Assembly: GCF_002157205.1 (NCBI RefSeq)
Contig: NZ_CP021358.1
Location: forward strand, 558,001 to 622,000
From: Kushneria marisflavi
Lineage (GTDB): Bacteria > Pseudomonadota > Gammaproteobacteria > Pseudomonadales > Halomonadaceae
Direction: 5' to 3'
DNA length: 64,000 nucleotides
Part shown: one piece after another, positions 51,112 through 62,420 of the stretch
How the letters are laid out: every line of letters begins with the position of its first letter
Numbering within the stretch: the first letter of the stretch is position 1
Position numbers and translations under genes: made by a program
Notes under the pieces: generated by a model
What the model was told of the DNA's origin: nothing
Database searches by the model: none
The model's input: only the letters and a program-made list of their open reading frames with translations

Positions 51112-52032
51112 ATGCCCTCAGCCACTACCGCCATGCATGCCGGTCTTCATGTCTTTGCCTGCGCCGCGCGCAATCTCTCTTTTACGCGTGCGGCCGGTGA
51201 ACTCAATGTCACCACGGGTGCCGTCAGTCAGCAGATTCGTCTACTCGAAGAGCGACTCGGGTTTCGACTCTTCCATCGCCACCCGCGAAGACTAACGCTA
51301 ACGGCCGAGGGGGAGCGACTGGCCGAAGCAGTGTTGAGCGCACACGGTCGTATCGACCAGGAGCTCAAGCGACTGTCCCGCGGCCTGATGAGTGGTGAGC
51401 TGGTGTTGCGCTGCGTGCCGTCCTTTTTGACCCGCTGGCTGATGCCTCGGTTGCCACGCCTGCAGGCGCAACTGCCGGCACTGGACATCTACCTGCACGC
51501 CGAAGACAGTGACCGCACCCTGACCGAGGAAAACTTCGATCTGGCCATCGATCTGGGCAACGATCACTACCCGGGCATGGCCTCCACGCTGCTGATGGAA
51601 GAGATCATTTTTCCGGTCTGCGCCCCATCGCTATTCAGCCACCGCCCGGCACTGAACCATCCCGACCGGCTCAGCCACTATCCGCTTCTGCATGATGTCA
51701 CTGCGTGGCGAGGCAGCAGCGCGCATGGCGAATGGCATCACTATCTGGAAGCCATCGGCGCCGACACCCTCGGCATCCAGCGAGGCTATAGCTTCAATCG
51801 ACATGACCTCACCATGGAGGCCGCCCGTGCCGGCATGGGTATTGCCATTGCCCGCCAGACACTGCTGCGCGATGAATTGAGCAGCGGTGAACTGATTGCT
51901 CCACTACCACAGCGAGTCAACACGGGCCGCCATTACGCGATCGTTCACGCCTTTGGTGCGCTGGACGATCCTCGCATTCGCGCCGTCCATGACTGGATAT
52001 GTGCCGAAGCCAGACGTACGCCCGGATCGTGA
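51112..52032 (+). CDS. LysR-family regulator divergent from sdaA (GcvA/DsdC-like)
   Basis: 306 residues. Winged helix at about 10-70 (HVFACAARNLSFTRAAGELN, VTTGAVSQQIRLLEERLGFR, LFHRHPRRLTLTAEG) and a LysR substrate-binding domain with LTEENFDLAIDLGND, EEIIFPVCAPSLF and RHDLTMEAARAGMGIAIARQ. This GcvA/DsdC-type form and the divergent layout point to serine- or glycine-responsive control of sdaA. Start uncertain between 51112 and 51133. Confidence 0.85.
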   Translation: MPSATTAMHAGLHVFACAARNLSFTRAAGELNVTTGAVSQQIRLLEERLGFRLFHRHPRRLTLTAEGERLAEAVLSAHGRIDQELKRLSRGLMSGELVLRCVPSFLTRWLMPRLPRLQAQLPALDIYLHAEDSDRTLTEENFDLAIDLGNDHYPGMASTLLMEEIIFPVCAPSLFSHRPALNHPDRLSHYPLLHDVTAWRGSSAHGEWHHYLEAIGADTLGIQRGYSFNRHDLTMEAARAGMGIAIARQTLLRDELSSGELIAPLPQRVNTGRHYAIVHAFGALDDPRIRAVHDWICAEARRTPGS

Positions 52033-52050
52033 CGTCGTCTTATATGCATA

Positions 52051-52084
52051 AAAAAACGCCCGCGCCTTGAAGGCAGCGGGCGTT
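52051..52084 (-). terminator. Terminator of rpoD
   Basis: Stem AACGCCCGC (52055-52063) with GCGGGCGTT (52076-52084) and an inner 3-bp extension; on the minus strand a run of T follows. May also serve the convergent LysR gene. Confidence 0.85.
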
Positions 52085-52103
52085 GAGAGACGAACCTGAT
52101 GCT

Positions 52104-53966
<1,863 letters not shown>

Positions 53967-54181
53967 AGAAACCTATCTCGAAGAAGAGTGAAGCGCCTGG
54001 TTCATGTCAAAAGACACACCAGACAATCCAGTATAGACCAGCAGGGAGCCGACAGCAGATGACTGTCGCTTCTCACCAATCCTGTGTATTGATTCGGACG
54101 CCAAAAGCCATGCGGCGTCTATCGCTGTATCCCTACTAAATAAGGGGGATAAACGCTTGTTTCAACCCCATGGCAGGGCCT

Positions 54182-56035
54182 TCAGCGCTTGAGCTCACAG
54201 ATCAACTGCCACAGCCGACCTGCTTCCTCACGCGTGAGTTTTTCACCGTTGCGCTCTCTGGCCTGCAACGCTTCAAGCTCACGCTCCGGACTTGAACGCT
54301 TGCGCTGCTGCTCGAAGTGCGCCACGAGCACCTCCATTTCCCGCTGACGCAGAGCGGCCGGAATCAATGGCTCACGCTGCAGGAGCGTCAACAGCCGGCT
54401 GCCATGACTGCTGCCATGAAAATGGGCCAGCAATACCTGCGATGAGCGATACCCACCAGCGCGCACCAGCCTGACCACCTCCAGCAACAGCTGGCCGTCG
54501 TCATCTTCAGGGCACCACGCCTCGCCTTCAGGTAGCGCCTCGACCAGCACTGGCGAATGTACGATCAAATGAAGGATTCGACCGCTCATGCTCAGGCTCG
54601 TCGCACCCTGCTGACGGCGTGGCGGCGCCTTTCTTGCCAACGGCGCCGAATGGCCGGATTCATGAGAAGACGCATGCTGCTGTGGCTGAGGGGTCTGTGA
54701 TGCCGCCACACCCGGGCGAGCCCTGCCTTCGGAAATCTCTTCAAGCGTACTGCGCTCAAGGCCTGTACGCTCGCTGAGCTCGCGCATCAAAAGGGATTTC
54801 AAAAGCCCCTGAGGCAACTTCGCGATGCCTTCCAGCACAGCACTGGCAAAGCGCTCCCGATCCTCAAGGCGCCGCAGATCCCGTCCCTCACCGGCATGAT
54901 CGAAGAGGTATTCCGTCAACGAACCGGCGCGAACGATGCGCTGCTCAAACGCCTTACCGCCTTCCTGACGGATCAGAGAGTCCGGGTCTTCCCCTTCCGG
55001 CAGAAACAGAAACCGTGCCTGACGGCCATCGATCATCTGCGGCAGCACGGTATTCAGCGCACGATATGCCGCCTGCCGGCCAGCAGTATCACCGTCGAAA
55101 CAGAACACCACCTCATCCACCAGGCGGAAAAGACGCCGTAAATGCTCTTCCGTGGTCGCAGTCCCAAGTGTCGCTACCGCGTAATCGACCCCGTGCTGCG
55201 CCAGGGCCACCACATCCATATAGCCTTCCACAATGAGCATGCGCTCAGGACGCTTTGATTGCATCCGGGTCTCATAAAGCCCGTAAAGCTCTCGCCCCTT
55301 GTGAAAGACCGGGGACTCGGGCGAGTTGAGATACTTGGGCTTTTCATCCCCCAGCACGCGGCCGCCAAAGCCGATCGTTCGCCCTTTCCAGTCGCGGATG
55401 GGAAAAATGACCCGATCACGGAAACGGTCCCAACTGCGCCCGGTTTCCTCTTTCCTGACCAGCAGGCCATACTCGATCTGAACGTTTTCATCCACACCCT
55501 TTTCGCTCAGATGACGCTTGAGCACATCCCAGCCTGCCGGTGCATAGCCAATGGCATAACGGCTGACAATGTCATCGCTCAGGCCGCGACGCTTTAGATA
55601 ATCGTGCGCCGACTGCGACGCGCCTGACGCCAACTGCTGCTGATAGAACCGCGTCCCCAACTCCAGCAGATTGACGGCTTCTTCCTGTCGTCGCGCCTGG
55701 ACACGCGCCTGCTGGCGCTGTTCATCGCTTTCTCCTTCGCGCGGCACTTCCATGCCGGCACGACCGGCCAGTGCCTCGATCGCCTCCGGGAAATTCAGGC
55801 GATCAAACTCCATGACAAAACGCAGCGCGTTGCCGCTCGCACCACACCCAAAGCAGTGGTAGAACTGCTTATCGGCGCTGACAGTAAAGGAAGGAGACTT
55901 TTCCTGGTGAAACGGACAAAGCGCCGAGTGGTTGCGCCCCGTCTTCTTGAGCTGCACACGAGCACCAATGACATCAACGATATCCGTTCGCGCCAGTAGA
56001 TCGTCGATGAATCGCTGAGGAATTCTGCCGGCCAT
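54182..56035 (-). CDS. dnaG: DNA primase DnaG
   Basis: 617 residues. Zinc finger CPFHQEKSPSFTV with FHCFGCGASGNA-like HCFGCGASGNALRF, the RNA polymerase domain with IGFGGRVLGDEKPKYLNSPE, Toprim motifs EGYMDVVAL and FCFDGDTAGRQAAYRAL, and a helical C-terminal DnaB-binding domain. ATG at 56035 (AGGA 5 nt before) is preferred over a GTG at 56047. Lies 146 bp before rpoD's region in the conserved operon. Confidence 0.98.
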   Translation of the reverse strand: MAGRIPQRFIDDLLARTDIVDVIGARVQLKKTGRNHSALCPFHQEKSPSFTVSADKQFYHCFGCGASGNALRFVMEFDRLNFPEAIEALAGRAGMEVPREGESDEQRQQARVQARRQEEAVNLLELGTRFYQQQLASGASQSAHDYLKRRGLSDDIVSRYAIGYAPAGWDVLKRHLSEKGVDENVQIEYGLLVRKEETGRSWDRFRDRVIFPIRDWKGRTIGFGGRVLGDEKPKYLNSPESPVFHKGRELYGLYETRMQSKRPERMLIVEGYMDVVALAQHGVDYAVATLGTATTEEHLRRLFRLVDEVVFCFDGDTAGRQAAYRALNTVLPQMIDGRQARFLFLPEGEDPDSLIRQEGGKAFEQRIVRAGSLTEYLFDHAGEGRDLRRLEDRERFASAVLEGIAKLPQGLLKSLLMRELSERTGLERSTLEEISEGRARPGVAASQTPQPQQHASSHESGHSAPLARKAPPRRQQGATSLSMSGRILHLIVHSPVLVEALPEGEAWCPEDDDGQLLLEVVRLVRAGGYRSSQVLLAHFHGSSHGSRLLTLLQREPLIPAALRQREMEVLVAHFEQQRKRSSPERELEALQARERNGEKLTREEAGRLWQLICELKR

Positions 56036-56200
56036 AATGTCCTGCACTACCTCAAGGGTCAGTGGTCATGCCTGCGACGTCGCCATCACTTCCATTATCC
56101 GAAGGATCTGACTTCTCAGGCGCTGCATGTGGCGTTATCGGCCGTGATGACGTCCTTGATTGCCACCCTGTGGCAACGTCTGACACACCATCATCTATAA

Positions 56201-56230
56201 AAACGAACGGCCGCCAATGGCGGCCGTTCG
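56201..56230 (-). terminator. Terminator/attenuator after rpsU
   Basis: Twelve-bp stem CGAACGGCCGCC (56204-56215) with GGCGGCCGTTCG (56219-56230); on the minus strand TTTTTATAG follows. It lies between rpsU and dnaG, where the macromolecular synthesis operon is known to have a terminator that lowers dnaG expression. Confidence 0.9.
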
Positions 56231-56269
56231 GCATCCCGCTGAAGCGTTGGGCATACGCTCAGGTACGGA

Positions 56270-56485
56270 TTAATACAACCGTTCGAAGCGCTTGCGCTCG
56301 CGCTGCAGCTTCTTGGCATGACGCTTGACAGCTGCTGCTGCCTTGCGCTTGCGCTCGGCCGTGGGCTTTTCGTAGTTCTCACGACGACGAACTTCGGAGA
56401 GCACGCCAGCCTTTTCACAGGAGCGCTTGAAGCGACGCAGAGCAACGTCGAACGGTTCGTTATCACGTACTTTGACGGAAGGCAT
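56270..56485 (-). CDS. rpsU: 30S ribosomal protein S21
   Basis: 71 residues, highly basic. Begins [20 protein letters not shown] and ends [14 protein letters not shown], the S21 pattern. First gene of the rpsU-dnaG-rpoD group; divergent from tsaD. Confidence 0.99.
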   Translation of the reverse strand: MPSVKVRDNEPFDVALRRFKRSCEKAGVLSEVRRRENYEKPTAERKRKAAAAVKRHAKKLQRERKRFERLY

Positions 56486-56784
56486 TAAGCAATCACCACC
56501 TTAAGGAGATCAATGAGGTTTGAATGTGCTCAATGCCGTCGATGCGGCACTTAAACCGGTCATGAATGTTTATCACGATTCAGCGAAGGCGCCGCGATCA
56601 GCGGCCAGAAGCACAGCCCGGTATTACAGGGACACGCATTATAAACGTCACGTCTCCGGTTTGCAAAGCGCCTGACGCGAGAAGCACAAACAGGTAAACT
56701 TGCTCCCCTGCCGGCGGCAGCGCCCACCACCTGCCGAGTGGCACCCGCCATTGAAAGACGCCCTTATCAGAGTCAGGAAACATC

Positions 56785-57825
56785 ATGCGCGTACTGGGGA
56801 TCGAAACCTCCTGCGATGAAACGGGGATTGCCCTGTTTGACAGTGAACACGGGCTATTGGCCGACGCCCTGTTCAGCCAGATCGACATGCACGTCGAGCA
56901 CGGTGGCGTCGTGCCCGAGCTCGCCTCACGCGATCATGTTCGTCGCCTGCTCCCTCTTATTGACCAGGTACTGCTTGAAGCGGGCCTAAAAGCCCGCGAA
57001 GTCGATGCCATCGCCTATACAGCAGGCCCCGGCCTGGTCGGCGCTCTGATGGTCGGAGCATCCACCGCACATGGGCTGGCCTGGGCCTGGCAGGTACCGG
57101 TACTGGGTGTTCACCACATGGAAGGCCACCTGTTGGCGCCAATGCTGGAAGAAGAGCGCCCCGAATTTCCCTTTGTGGCACTACTGGTCTCGGGTGGACA
57201 TACCCAGCTGGTCGCCGTGCATGCGCTGGGCGACTATACGCTGCTGGGCGAGTCGGTTGATGACGCAGCAGGCGAGGCGTTCGACAAGGCCGCTCGCATG
57301 CTTTCGCTGCCTTATCCCGGTGGCCCTCACATTGCACGTCTCGCCGAGCAGGGCGACCCCACCCGTTTCCGTTTTCCAAGACCCATGACCGACCGTCCTG
57401 GACTGGACTTCAGTTTCTCGGGTCTGAAAACGCACACCCTGACCACCATCAAGGCATTGGAATCCGAGGGCACCCTTGATGACCAGACAAGAGCCGATGT
57501 GGCCCGCGCCTTTGAAGAAGCGGTGGCCGATACGCTTGTCATCAAGTGTCGACGCGCGCTGGAGCAATCCGGCCTCAAACGCCTGGTCGTAGCCGGGGGC
57601 GTCAGTGCCAATCAGCGGCTGCGTCAGCGCCTGGATGCAGCACTTGAAAAAATGGGCGCACGCGCCTTTTACCCGAGAGGGCGCTTCTGTACCGACAATG
57701 GCGCCATGATTGCCTATGTGGGCACACAGCGCCTGCTGGCCGGCGAACGCGATGGCCGGACCATGCTGGCCACACCGCGCTGGCCGCTTTCCGAACTGGC
57801 GCCCCCGGCGCACGTCCAGAAATAA
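56785..57825 (+). CDS. tsaD: tRNA N6-threonylcarbamoyladenosine synthase TsaD
   Basis: 346 residues. Metal-binding HxxxH ([12 protein letters not shown]), [18 protein letters not shown] at the N-terminus, [26 protein letters not shown] and [12 protein letters not shown] identify the Kae1/TsaD fold. It transfers the threonylcarbamoyl group onto A37 of ANN-decoding tRNAs. Usual divergent position to rpsU. Confidence 0.98.
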   Translation: MRVLGIETSCDETGIALFDSEHGLLADALFSQIDMHVEHGGVVPELASRDHVRRLLPLIDQVLLEAGLKAREVDAIAYTAGPGLVGALMVGASTAHGLAWAWQVPVLGVHHMEGHLLAPMLEEERPEFPFVALLVSGGHTQLVAVHALGDYTLLGESVDDAAGEAFDKAARMLSLPYPGGPHIARLAEQGDPTRFRFPRPMTDRPGLDFSFSGLKTHTLTTIKALESEGTLDDQTRADVARAFEEAVADTLVIKCRRALEQSGLKRLVVAGGVSANQRLRQRLDAALEKMGARAFYPRGRFCTDNGAMIAYVGTQRLLAGERDGRTMLATPRWPLSELAPPAHVQK

Positions 57826-57869
57826 ACAACCGTCCATAAACAACAACCTCCCATGACAGGAGCGACGCC

Positions 57870-58229
57870 ATGGACATGGTGCTGATTGAAGAACTGGCGC
57901 TGGAAGCCGTTATCGGCGTGTACGAGTGGGAAAAGCGCATCCATCAGCGGCTCCTGCTGAGCCTGGAGCTGGGCTGCGACATCGCACAGGCCGCTCGTAA
58001 CGATGACCTGAGCGCCACACTGGACTATGCCGCTATTAGCCAGCGCCTTCAGGCGTACTGCAGCGAACACCGGTTTGAACTGGTAGAAACCTTTGCCGAG
58101 CGCATGGCGAGCCTGCTTCAAGAAGAATTTGGCATTGCCTGGCTGCGGCTGACGCTCAAGAAACCGGGTGCCGTGGCAGACGCTGCCTTTGTGGGCGTGC
58201 GTATCGAACGCGGCGAGTACCGCAGCTGA
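57870..58229 (+). CDS. folB: Dihydroneopterin aldolase
   Basis: 119 residues. Begins MDMVLIEELALEAVIGVYEW, with the catalytic Glu there and a Lys near RLTLKKPGAVADAA. Active-site Tyr in TLDYAAI. Converts dihydroneopterin to hydroxymethyl-dihydropterin in folate synthesis, feeding FolK encoded 1 nt downstream of its stop. Confidence 0.95.
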   Translation: MDMVLIEELALEAVIGVYEWEKRIHQRLLLSLELGCDIAQAARNDDLSATLDYAAISQRLQAYCSEHRFELVETFAERMASLLQEEFGIAWLRLTLKKPGAVADAAFVGVRIERGEYRS

Positions 58230-58230
58230 C

Positions 58231-58788
58231 ATGGCCTTTGTACTGTTCAGCCTGGGCAGCAACGCCCATCGTCATCGCCGTATCGATGCGGCGCTCTCCG
58301 CTCTGCATGAGGCATTCGGGGAACTGCTGATCTCGCGGGTATTTGAAAGCCACCCGGTGGGGTTTGACAGCCCATGCAACTTTTACAACCTGGTAGTGGG
58401 CGCGACCTGCCCGTGGCCGCTGTCGCAGCTCAATCAGTGGTGCAAGCAGGTCGAGCGTGACAATGGCCGTGACCATAGCGCCCCAAAGTTCAGCTCGCGG
58501 GCACTGGATATCGACATCCTGAGCATGGACGATCTCACCGGCTGCATTGACGGAATCACTCTGCCTCGTGAAGAGATCACCTATAACGCCTTTGTCCTGC
58601 GTCCGCTGGCGGAAAGCTTCGGTGATCACCATCATCCGCTGACAGGTTTGACCTACCAGGCGCTATGGCAGGATTTCGATGCCGACTCCCAGGGGCTGTG
58701 GCCGGTCGCCTTTGAGTGGAAGGGAAAGCAGATCTCGGCGCCGGAGCCGCTGGAGGCCATCACGCTTGCGCCAGCGCGTGTTCAATAG
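58231..58788 (+). CDS. folK: 6-hydroxymethyl-7,8-dihydropterin pyrophosphokinase
   Basis: 185 residues from the ATG at 58231. FLSLGSN-like VLFSLGSNAHRHRRIDAALS start, the pterin-binding GFDSPCNFYNLVVGATC, and the Mg/ATP motif FSSRALDIDILSMD. Next step after FolB. The longer frame starting at 58168 runs inside folB. Its 3' end overlaps the convergent cca gene by 29 nt. Confidence 0.93.
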   Translation: MAFVLFSLGSNAHRHRRIDAALSALHEAFGELLISRVFESHPVGFDSPCNFYNLVVGATCPWPLSQLNQWCKQVERDNGRDHSAPKFSSRALDIDILSMDDLTGCIDGITLPREEITYNAFVLRPLAESFGDHHHPLTGLTYQALWQDFDADSQGLWPVAFEWKGKQISAPEPLEAITLAPARVQ

Positions 58789-59872
58789 CACGCAGACGCT
58801 CGATCTCGATCATACGTCCCAGCTCGGCACCCTGATAGCCCTGCGCCATGAGTGATTGAGGTGAAATCATGCGCGCCTGATCAATCGCGTGTTCAAGCAC
58901 CGTAACAGGCAACCCGAAGTCGCCGATGGCCAGCATATCAAGCACGTCATCCAGACGCGACTGCCGCCGCCAGGCATCCATGACCTGCGCCCAGGCCAGC
59001 ACCTGCTCGGCCTCAAACGGGGCTGAGAACATCGCCCGACTTCGCACGACCATCAGAGCACGATCACGCCACTCTCCCGGCACGCGATAACGCTCGCAAA
59101 GTGCCGTCAGGGCGTCAATTGACAGGTCCGCCGTCAGCAGCGCCCAGCGGGCCATGGGCGCCGTAGCAACACTCATCCGTGCCAGACCTTCCACCAACAC
59201 TTCATCGAGCGTCGGCATCAAAACATTGAGCGCTCCACACTGCTGAAGCAACTCGAAAAAGGCCCTTGGATCAGACTCGCTCAGCGCCCGCTCGATCTCC
59301 TGCCAGACCCGTTCGGCCACCAGATGACTGACCTCGCCCTCGGCCACCATGGCCTTCATCAGCGTCATCGTGTCATCAGCGACCGTAAACCCGCGCGGGC
59401 GAAAACGGGCCAGAAAGCGGGCAGTGCGTAGAATGCGCAGCGGGTCTTCGACGAAGGCCCCGGAGACATGACGGAGGATTCCGGCACGACAATCCTCCAG
59501 ACCATGAAAAGGATCCACGCGCTGCCCCGAACTATCCTGCGCCATCGCATTGATGGTCAGATCGCGCCGCGCAAGATCTTCTTCCAGTGTCACATCGGGC
59601 GCGGCATGTACCTCAAAACCGGTATAACCATGACCGGATTTGCGCTCGGTGCGCGCCAGAGCGTATTCCTCGTGAGTATGAGGGTGGAGAAAGACGGGGA
59701 AATCACGCCCGACCGGGCGAAACCCGCGCTGGCGCATCTCATCGATGGTGGTACCCACAATCACCCAATCCCGGTCATCATGGGCGATCCCCAGCAGGTC
59801 ATCACGCACGGCGCCGCCAACGCAATAGACCTCGAGACCCTTCAGCGCCTCATCGAGCTCAAAACGAATCAC
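58760..59872 (-). CDS. cca: CCA-adding tRNA nucleotidyltransferase
   Basis: 370 residues. Class II nucleotidyltransferase: VYCVGGAVRDDLLGIAHDDRDWV (GGxxRD and DxD positions), LARRDLTINAMAQDS, then VEDPLRILRTARFLARF (RRD and ERxxxE neighbours). It lacks the C-terminal HD phosphohydrolase domain of the long Escherichia coli enzyme (412 residues), like short Cca forms. Repairs tRNA 3' CCA ends. Upstream glpE overlaps it by 4 nt. Confidence 0.95.
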   Translation of the reverse strand: MIRFELDEALKGLEVYCVGGAVRDDLLGIAHDDRDWVIVGTTIDEMRQRGFRPVGRDFPVFLHPHTHEEYALARTERKSGHGYTGFEVHAAPDVTLEEDLARRDLTINAMAQDSSGQRVDPFHGLEDCRAGILRHVSGAFVEDPLRILRTARFLARFRPRGFTVADDTMTLMKAMVAEGEVSHLVAERVWQEIERALSESDPRAFFELLQQCGALNVLMPTLDEVLVEGLARMSVATAPMARWALLTADLSIDALTALCERYRVPGEWRDRALMVVRSRAMFSAPFEAEQVLAWAQVMDAWRRQSRLDDVLDMLAIGDFGLPVTVLEHAIDQARMISPQSLMAQGYQGAELGRMIEIERLRAIEHALAQA

Positions 59873-60210
59873 CTCGACCCGACCCCATCGTCACGTACCA
59901 CCTGATCGGGATGCTGGTGCTGCCAGTGGGTAAAGCCTCCATCCAGGCTGTAGACCCTTTCAAAGCCCTGCCCGGCCAGCCACAGCGCTGCCTGCTGACT
60001 GGAGTGACCGTGATAGCAGACCACTACCACGGCACTTTCCTGCGGCGTGCGTTCGACAAAATCGCCCACGCTCGTATTGTCCAGATGACAGCTGCCGGGG
60101 ATATGCCCCTGACTGAAACTCATGGGATCGCGAATATCGACCACCTTATGCGCAGTGCCGTTGCCCTGCCACTGCCTCAGGGTGTCATGATCGAGATGAC
60201 TAAAGGACAT
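59869..60210 (-). CDS. glpE: GlpE-like single-domain rhodanese
   Basis: 113 residues from the ATG at 60210 (GAGGAG upstream). VVDIRDPMSFSQGHIPGSCH and the active-site loop VVVCYHGHSSQQAALWL match GlpE (CYHGNSS). Transfers sulfur from thiosulfate to cyanide or other acceptors. Longer in-frame starts run into apaH and are rejected. Confidence 0.92.
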   Translation of the reverse strand: MSFSHLDHDTLRQWQGNGTAHKVVDIRDPMSFSQGHIPGSCHLDNTSVGDFVERTPQESAVVVVCYHGHSSQQAALWLAGQGFERVYSLDGGFTHWQHQHPDQVVRDDGVGSR

Positions 60211-60250
60211 GCCGTCTCCTCTGGATCTGTTTGCAATATCGATGCCGCCA

Positions 60251-61069
60251 TTATCCACGCGCCTGCGCGGCGACCGTGACAACTTCATCGGTTTCAAGAT
60301 TCATGGCCATCAGGGCCCCGCCCCAGACACAGCCGGCATCAAGCGATCGAACATTGGCTCGCGCCCCGGGTGCACGACCTTCCAGGGCAGCCCAGTGACC
60401 AAAGATCAAGCGCTCGGTGTCGCCCCGCTCGAAGCAGAACCAGGGACTGAAACCTTCGGGCGCACTGTCCAGCCCTTCCTTTGCGCTGAAATCGAGCGTG
60501 CCGTGGGCATCGATAAAACGCATGCGTGTAAAGACATTGATGATCGCGCGCAGGCGATCATTGCCGCGAAGCCCCGGCTCGAATCGCGCCGGCTCATTGC
60601 CATACATGTGCGGCAGGAATTCAAGGAACTGGCGCGAAGACAGCATGGCCTCACCTTCACGGGCATATTGCCTTGCACGTTCGATCGACCACTGCGGCGG
60701 CAGACCTGCATGGGTCATGACGCACTGATACGTCTGGGACTCGACCATCAAGGGCTGGCAACGCAGCCACTCCAGCAACACTTCACGGTCAGGCGCCTCA
60801 AGGATATCGATCAGGGTATCCGAAGGCTTGAGACGACCATGGCCAAAGGCGACGGCCAGAAGATGCAGGTCATGATTACCAAGCACCACGCTTGCATGCT
60901 CACGCAATTCATATACCCGGCGAAGCGTTGCCAGTGACTGCGGCCCACGATTGATCAGATCCCCGGTCAGCCACAGATGATCGCGCCCCGGTACAAAATC
61001 GATGGCCTTGAGCAGCGCATCAAACTCATGGCCGCAGCCATGTAAATCACCGATGACCCAGATCGTCAT
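60251..61069 (-). CDS. apaH: Diadenosine tetraphosphatase ApaH
   Basis: 272 residues. Metallophosphoesterase motifs GDLHGCGHEFDALL, TGDLINRGPQSLATL, VLGNHDLHLLAVAFG and a His pair near VMTHAGLPPQW. Hydrolyses Ap4A symmetrically to ADP; also acts as an RNA decapping enzyme in Escherichia coli. Conserved apaG-apaH order. Confidence 0.97.
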   Translation of the reverse strand: MTIWVIGDLHGCGHEFDALLKAIDFVPGRDHLWLTGDLINRGPQSLATLRRVYELREHASVVLGNHDLHLLAVAFGHGRLKPSDTLIDILEAPDREVLLEWLRCQPLMVESQTYQCVMTHAGLPPQWSIERARQYAREGEAMLSSRQFLEFLPHMYGNEPARFEPGLRGNDRLRAIINVFTRMRFIDAHGTLDFSAKEGLDSAPEGFSPWFCFERGDTERLIFGHWAALEGRAPGARANVRSLDAGCVWGGALMAMNLETDEVVTVAAQARG

Positions 61070-61133
61070 TGTCTACTCCAGAACCATTGAACGAACAAGA
61101 CATTGTTCCCTTTCAGCACGAGGCCTTGAGATA

Positions 61134-61517
61134 TCAATGCAGATGCAGCGGGCAGGCCAGACGAAAAGGTGCAATGGTCACATCAAACGTCTCTCCCAGC
61201 GCCGGCGCCATGAAGGTATAACTGCCCTCCATGACGCCTACCTGGCTGTCGAGAATGGCGCGGCTGCTGTAATTGAAGGGCAGACCCGGCGCAATCATGG
61301 GCTGTTTGCCCACCACCCCTTCTCCACGAACTTCACGCACCTCGCCACTGCCCAGGGAGATCCGCCAGTAGCGCGCCAGTAGCTGTATGGAATACGCCCA
61401 CTGATTGCGGATGGCGACCCGATAGCCAAACACAAAGCGCTGCTGCGAAGGATCCGACTCCTGCGGCAGATAAAAGCTTTCAACCTCGACCACGATATCC
61501 CTGGCAGGCTCACTCAT
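61134..61517 (-). CDS. apaG: ApaG protein
   Basis: 127 residues, one ApaG/DUF525 beta-sandwich: VEVESFYLPQESDPSQQRFV, FGYRVAIRNQ, REVRGEGVVGKQPMIAPG and GVMEGSYTFMAPALGETFDV. Its function is still unclear. Overlaps rsmA by 4 nt. Confidence 0.96.
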   Translation of the reverse strand: MSEPARDIVVEVESFYLPQESDPSQQRFVFGYRVAIRNQWAYSIQLLARYWRISLGSGEVREVRGEGVVGKQPMIAPGLPFNYSSRAILDSQVGVMEGSYTFMAPALGETFDVTIAPFRLACPLHLH

Positions 61518-62317
61518 GAGGCGTTCTCGGACAGGTGATTGGCAATCGTCACAAACTCACCGACACTCAGGGTTTCCGGGCGACGCGTGGGCGCAATCTC
61601 AAGCGATTCAAGTGTCTCGGCGCTCATGATATCCCGCAGATTGTTGCGAAGCGTCTTGCGCCGTTGGGAAAAGGCGCGACGCACCAGATCGGAGAGCAGT
61701 GTTTCATCATGCGCCACGTGTGGCCGCACCTGCCACGGCACCAGCCGTACGATGCTGGAATCCACCTTGGGCTGGGGCAAAAAGGCTTCAGGCGGCACAT
61801 CAAAGAGCGATTCGACCTGGCAGTAATAGCGTGTCATGACAGATAGCCTGCCCCATTGTCCGGTACCAGGCTGTGCAGCAAGACGGGCCACGACTTCCTT
61901 TTGCAGCATGAAGTGCATGTCGCGCACCGCGTCGCCGGCACTCAATAGATGGAAAATCAGCGGCGTGGAAATATTGTAGGGAAGGTTACCGACCACACGC
62001 AGTGGTGCCCCTTCACCCCGGAATGCCCTGAAATCGAACGCCAGTGCATCCCCTTCAATGATGTTGAAGTCGGGATAGTTAAAAAAGCGCGTGCGCAGCC
62101 CCGGGATCAGGTCACGGTCGAGTTCGATGGCCTCAAGTGATCCATGTACTGCCAGCAACTCCTCGGTCAGGGCGCCCTGACCGGGTCCGATTTCGACCAG
62201 CCGATCACCCTCTCGCGGATGTATCGAGCCAACAATACGCTCAATGACCCCGTGATCCTGAAGAAAATTCTGCCCAAAGCGCTTGCGCGCGCGCATGGGG
62301 GCTGGTTGTCGTGACAT
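61514..62317 (-). CDS. rsmA: 16S rRNA dimethyladenosine transferase RsmA (KsgA)
   Basis: 267 residues from the ATG at 62317 (AAGGA 7 nt upstream). RARKRFGQNFLQDHGVIERI, the SAM-binding VEIGPGQGALTEELL, catalytic NLPYNIS and FLPQPKVDSSIVRL are all present. Dimethylates A1518/A1519 of 16S rRNA. In many gammaproteobacteria pdxA lies between surA and this gene; here it does not. Confidence 0.98.
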   Translation of the reverse strand: MSRQPAPMRARKRFGQNFLQDHGVIERIVGSIHPREGDRLVEIGPGQGALTEELLAVHGSLEAIELDRDLIPGLRTRFFNYPDFNIIEGDALAFDFRAFRGEGAPLRVVGNLPYNISTPLIFHLLSAGDAVRDMHFMLQKEVVARLAAQPGTGQWGRLSVMTRYYCQVESLFDVPPEAFLPQPKVDSSIVRLVPWQVRPHVAHDETLLSDLVRRAFSQRRKTLRNNLRDIMSAETLESLEIAPTRRPETLSVGEFVTIANHLSENAS

Positions 62318-62359
62318 GAATGATCCTTGCATAAAAGATAACGGCCTGCATCAACGAAA

Positions 62360-62382
62360 GGCCGCGAGGGTCGCTCGCGGCC
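62360..62382 (-). terminator. Terminator-like hairpin between surA and rsmA
   Basis: GGCCGCGAG (62360-62368) with CTCGCGGCC (62374-62382), 5-nt loop; on the minus strand TTTCGTT follows. It may end lptD-surA transcription before rsmA. Confidence 0.7.
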
Positions 62383-62420
62383 TGTTATCAATGCCGGCAT
62401 CCGAGAAAAGGCATGGCCCG

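Noticed and set aside
57181..57846. 221-codon minus-strand frame across tsaD
   Set aside because: Antisense to the fully conserved tsaD gene; no independent support.
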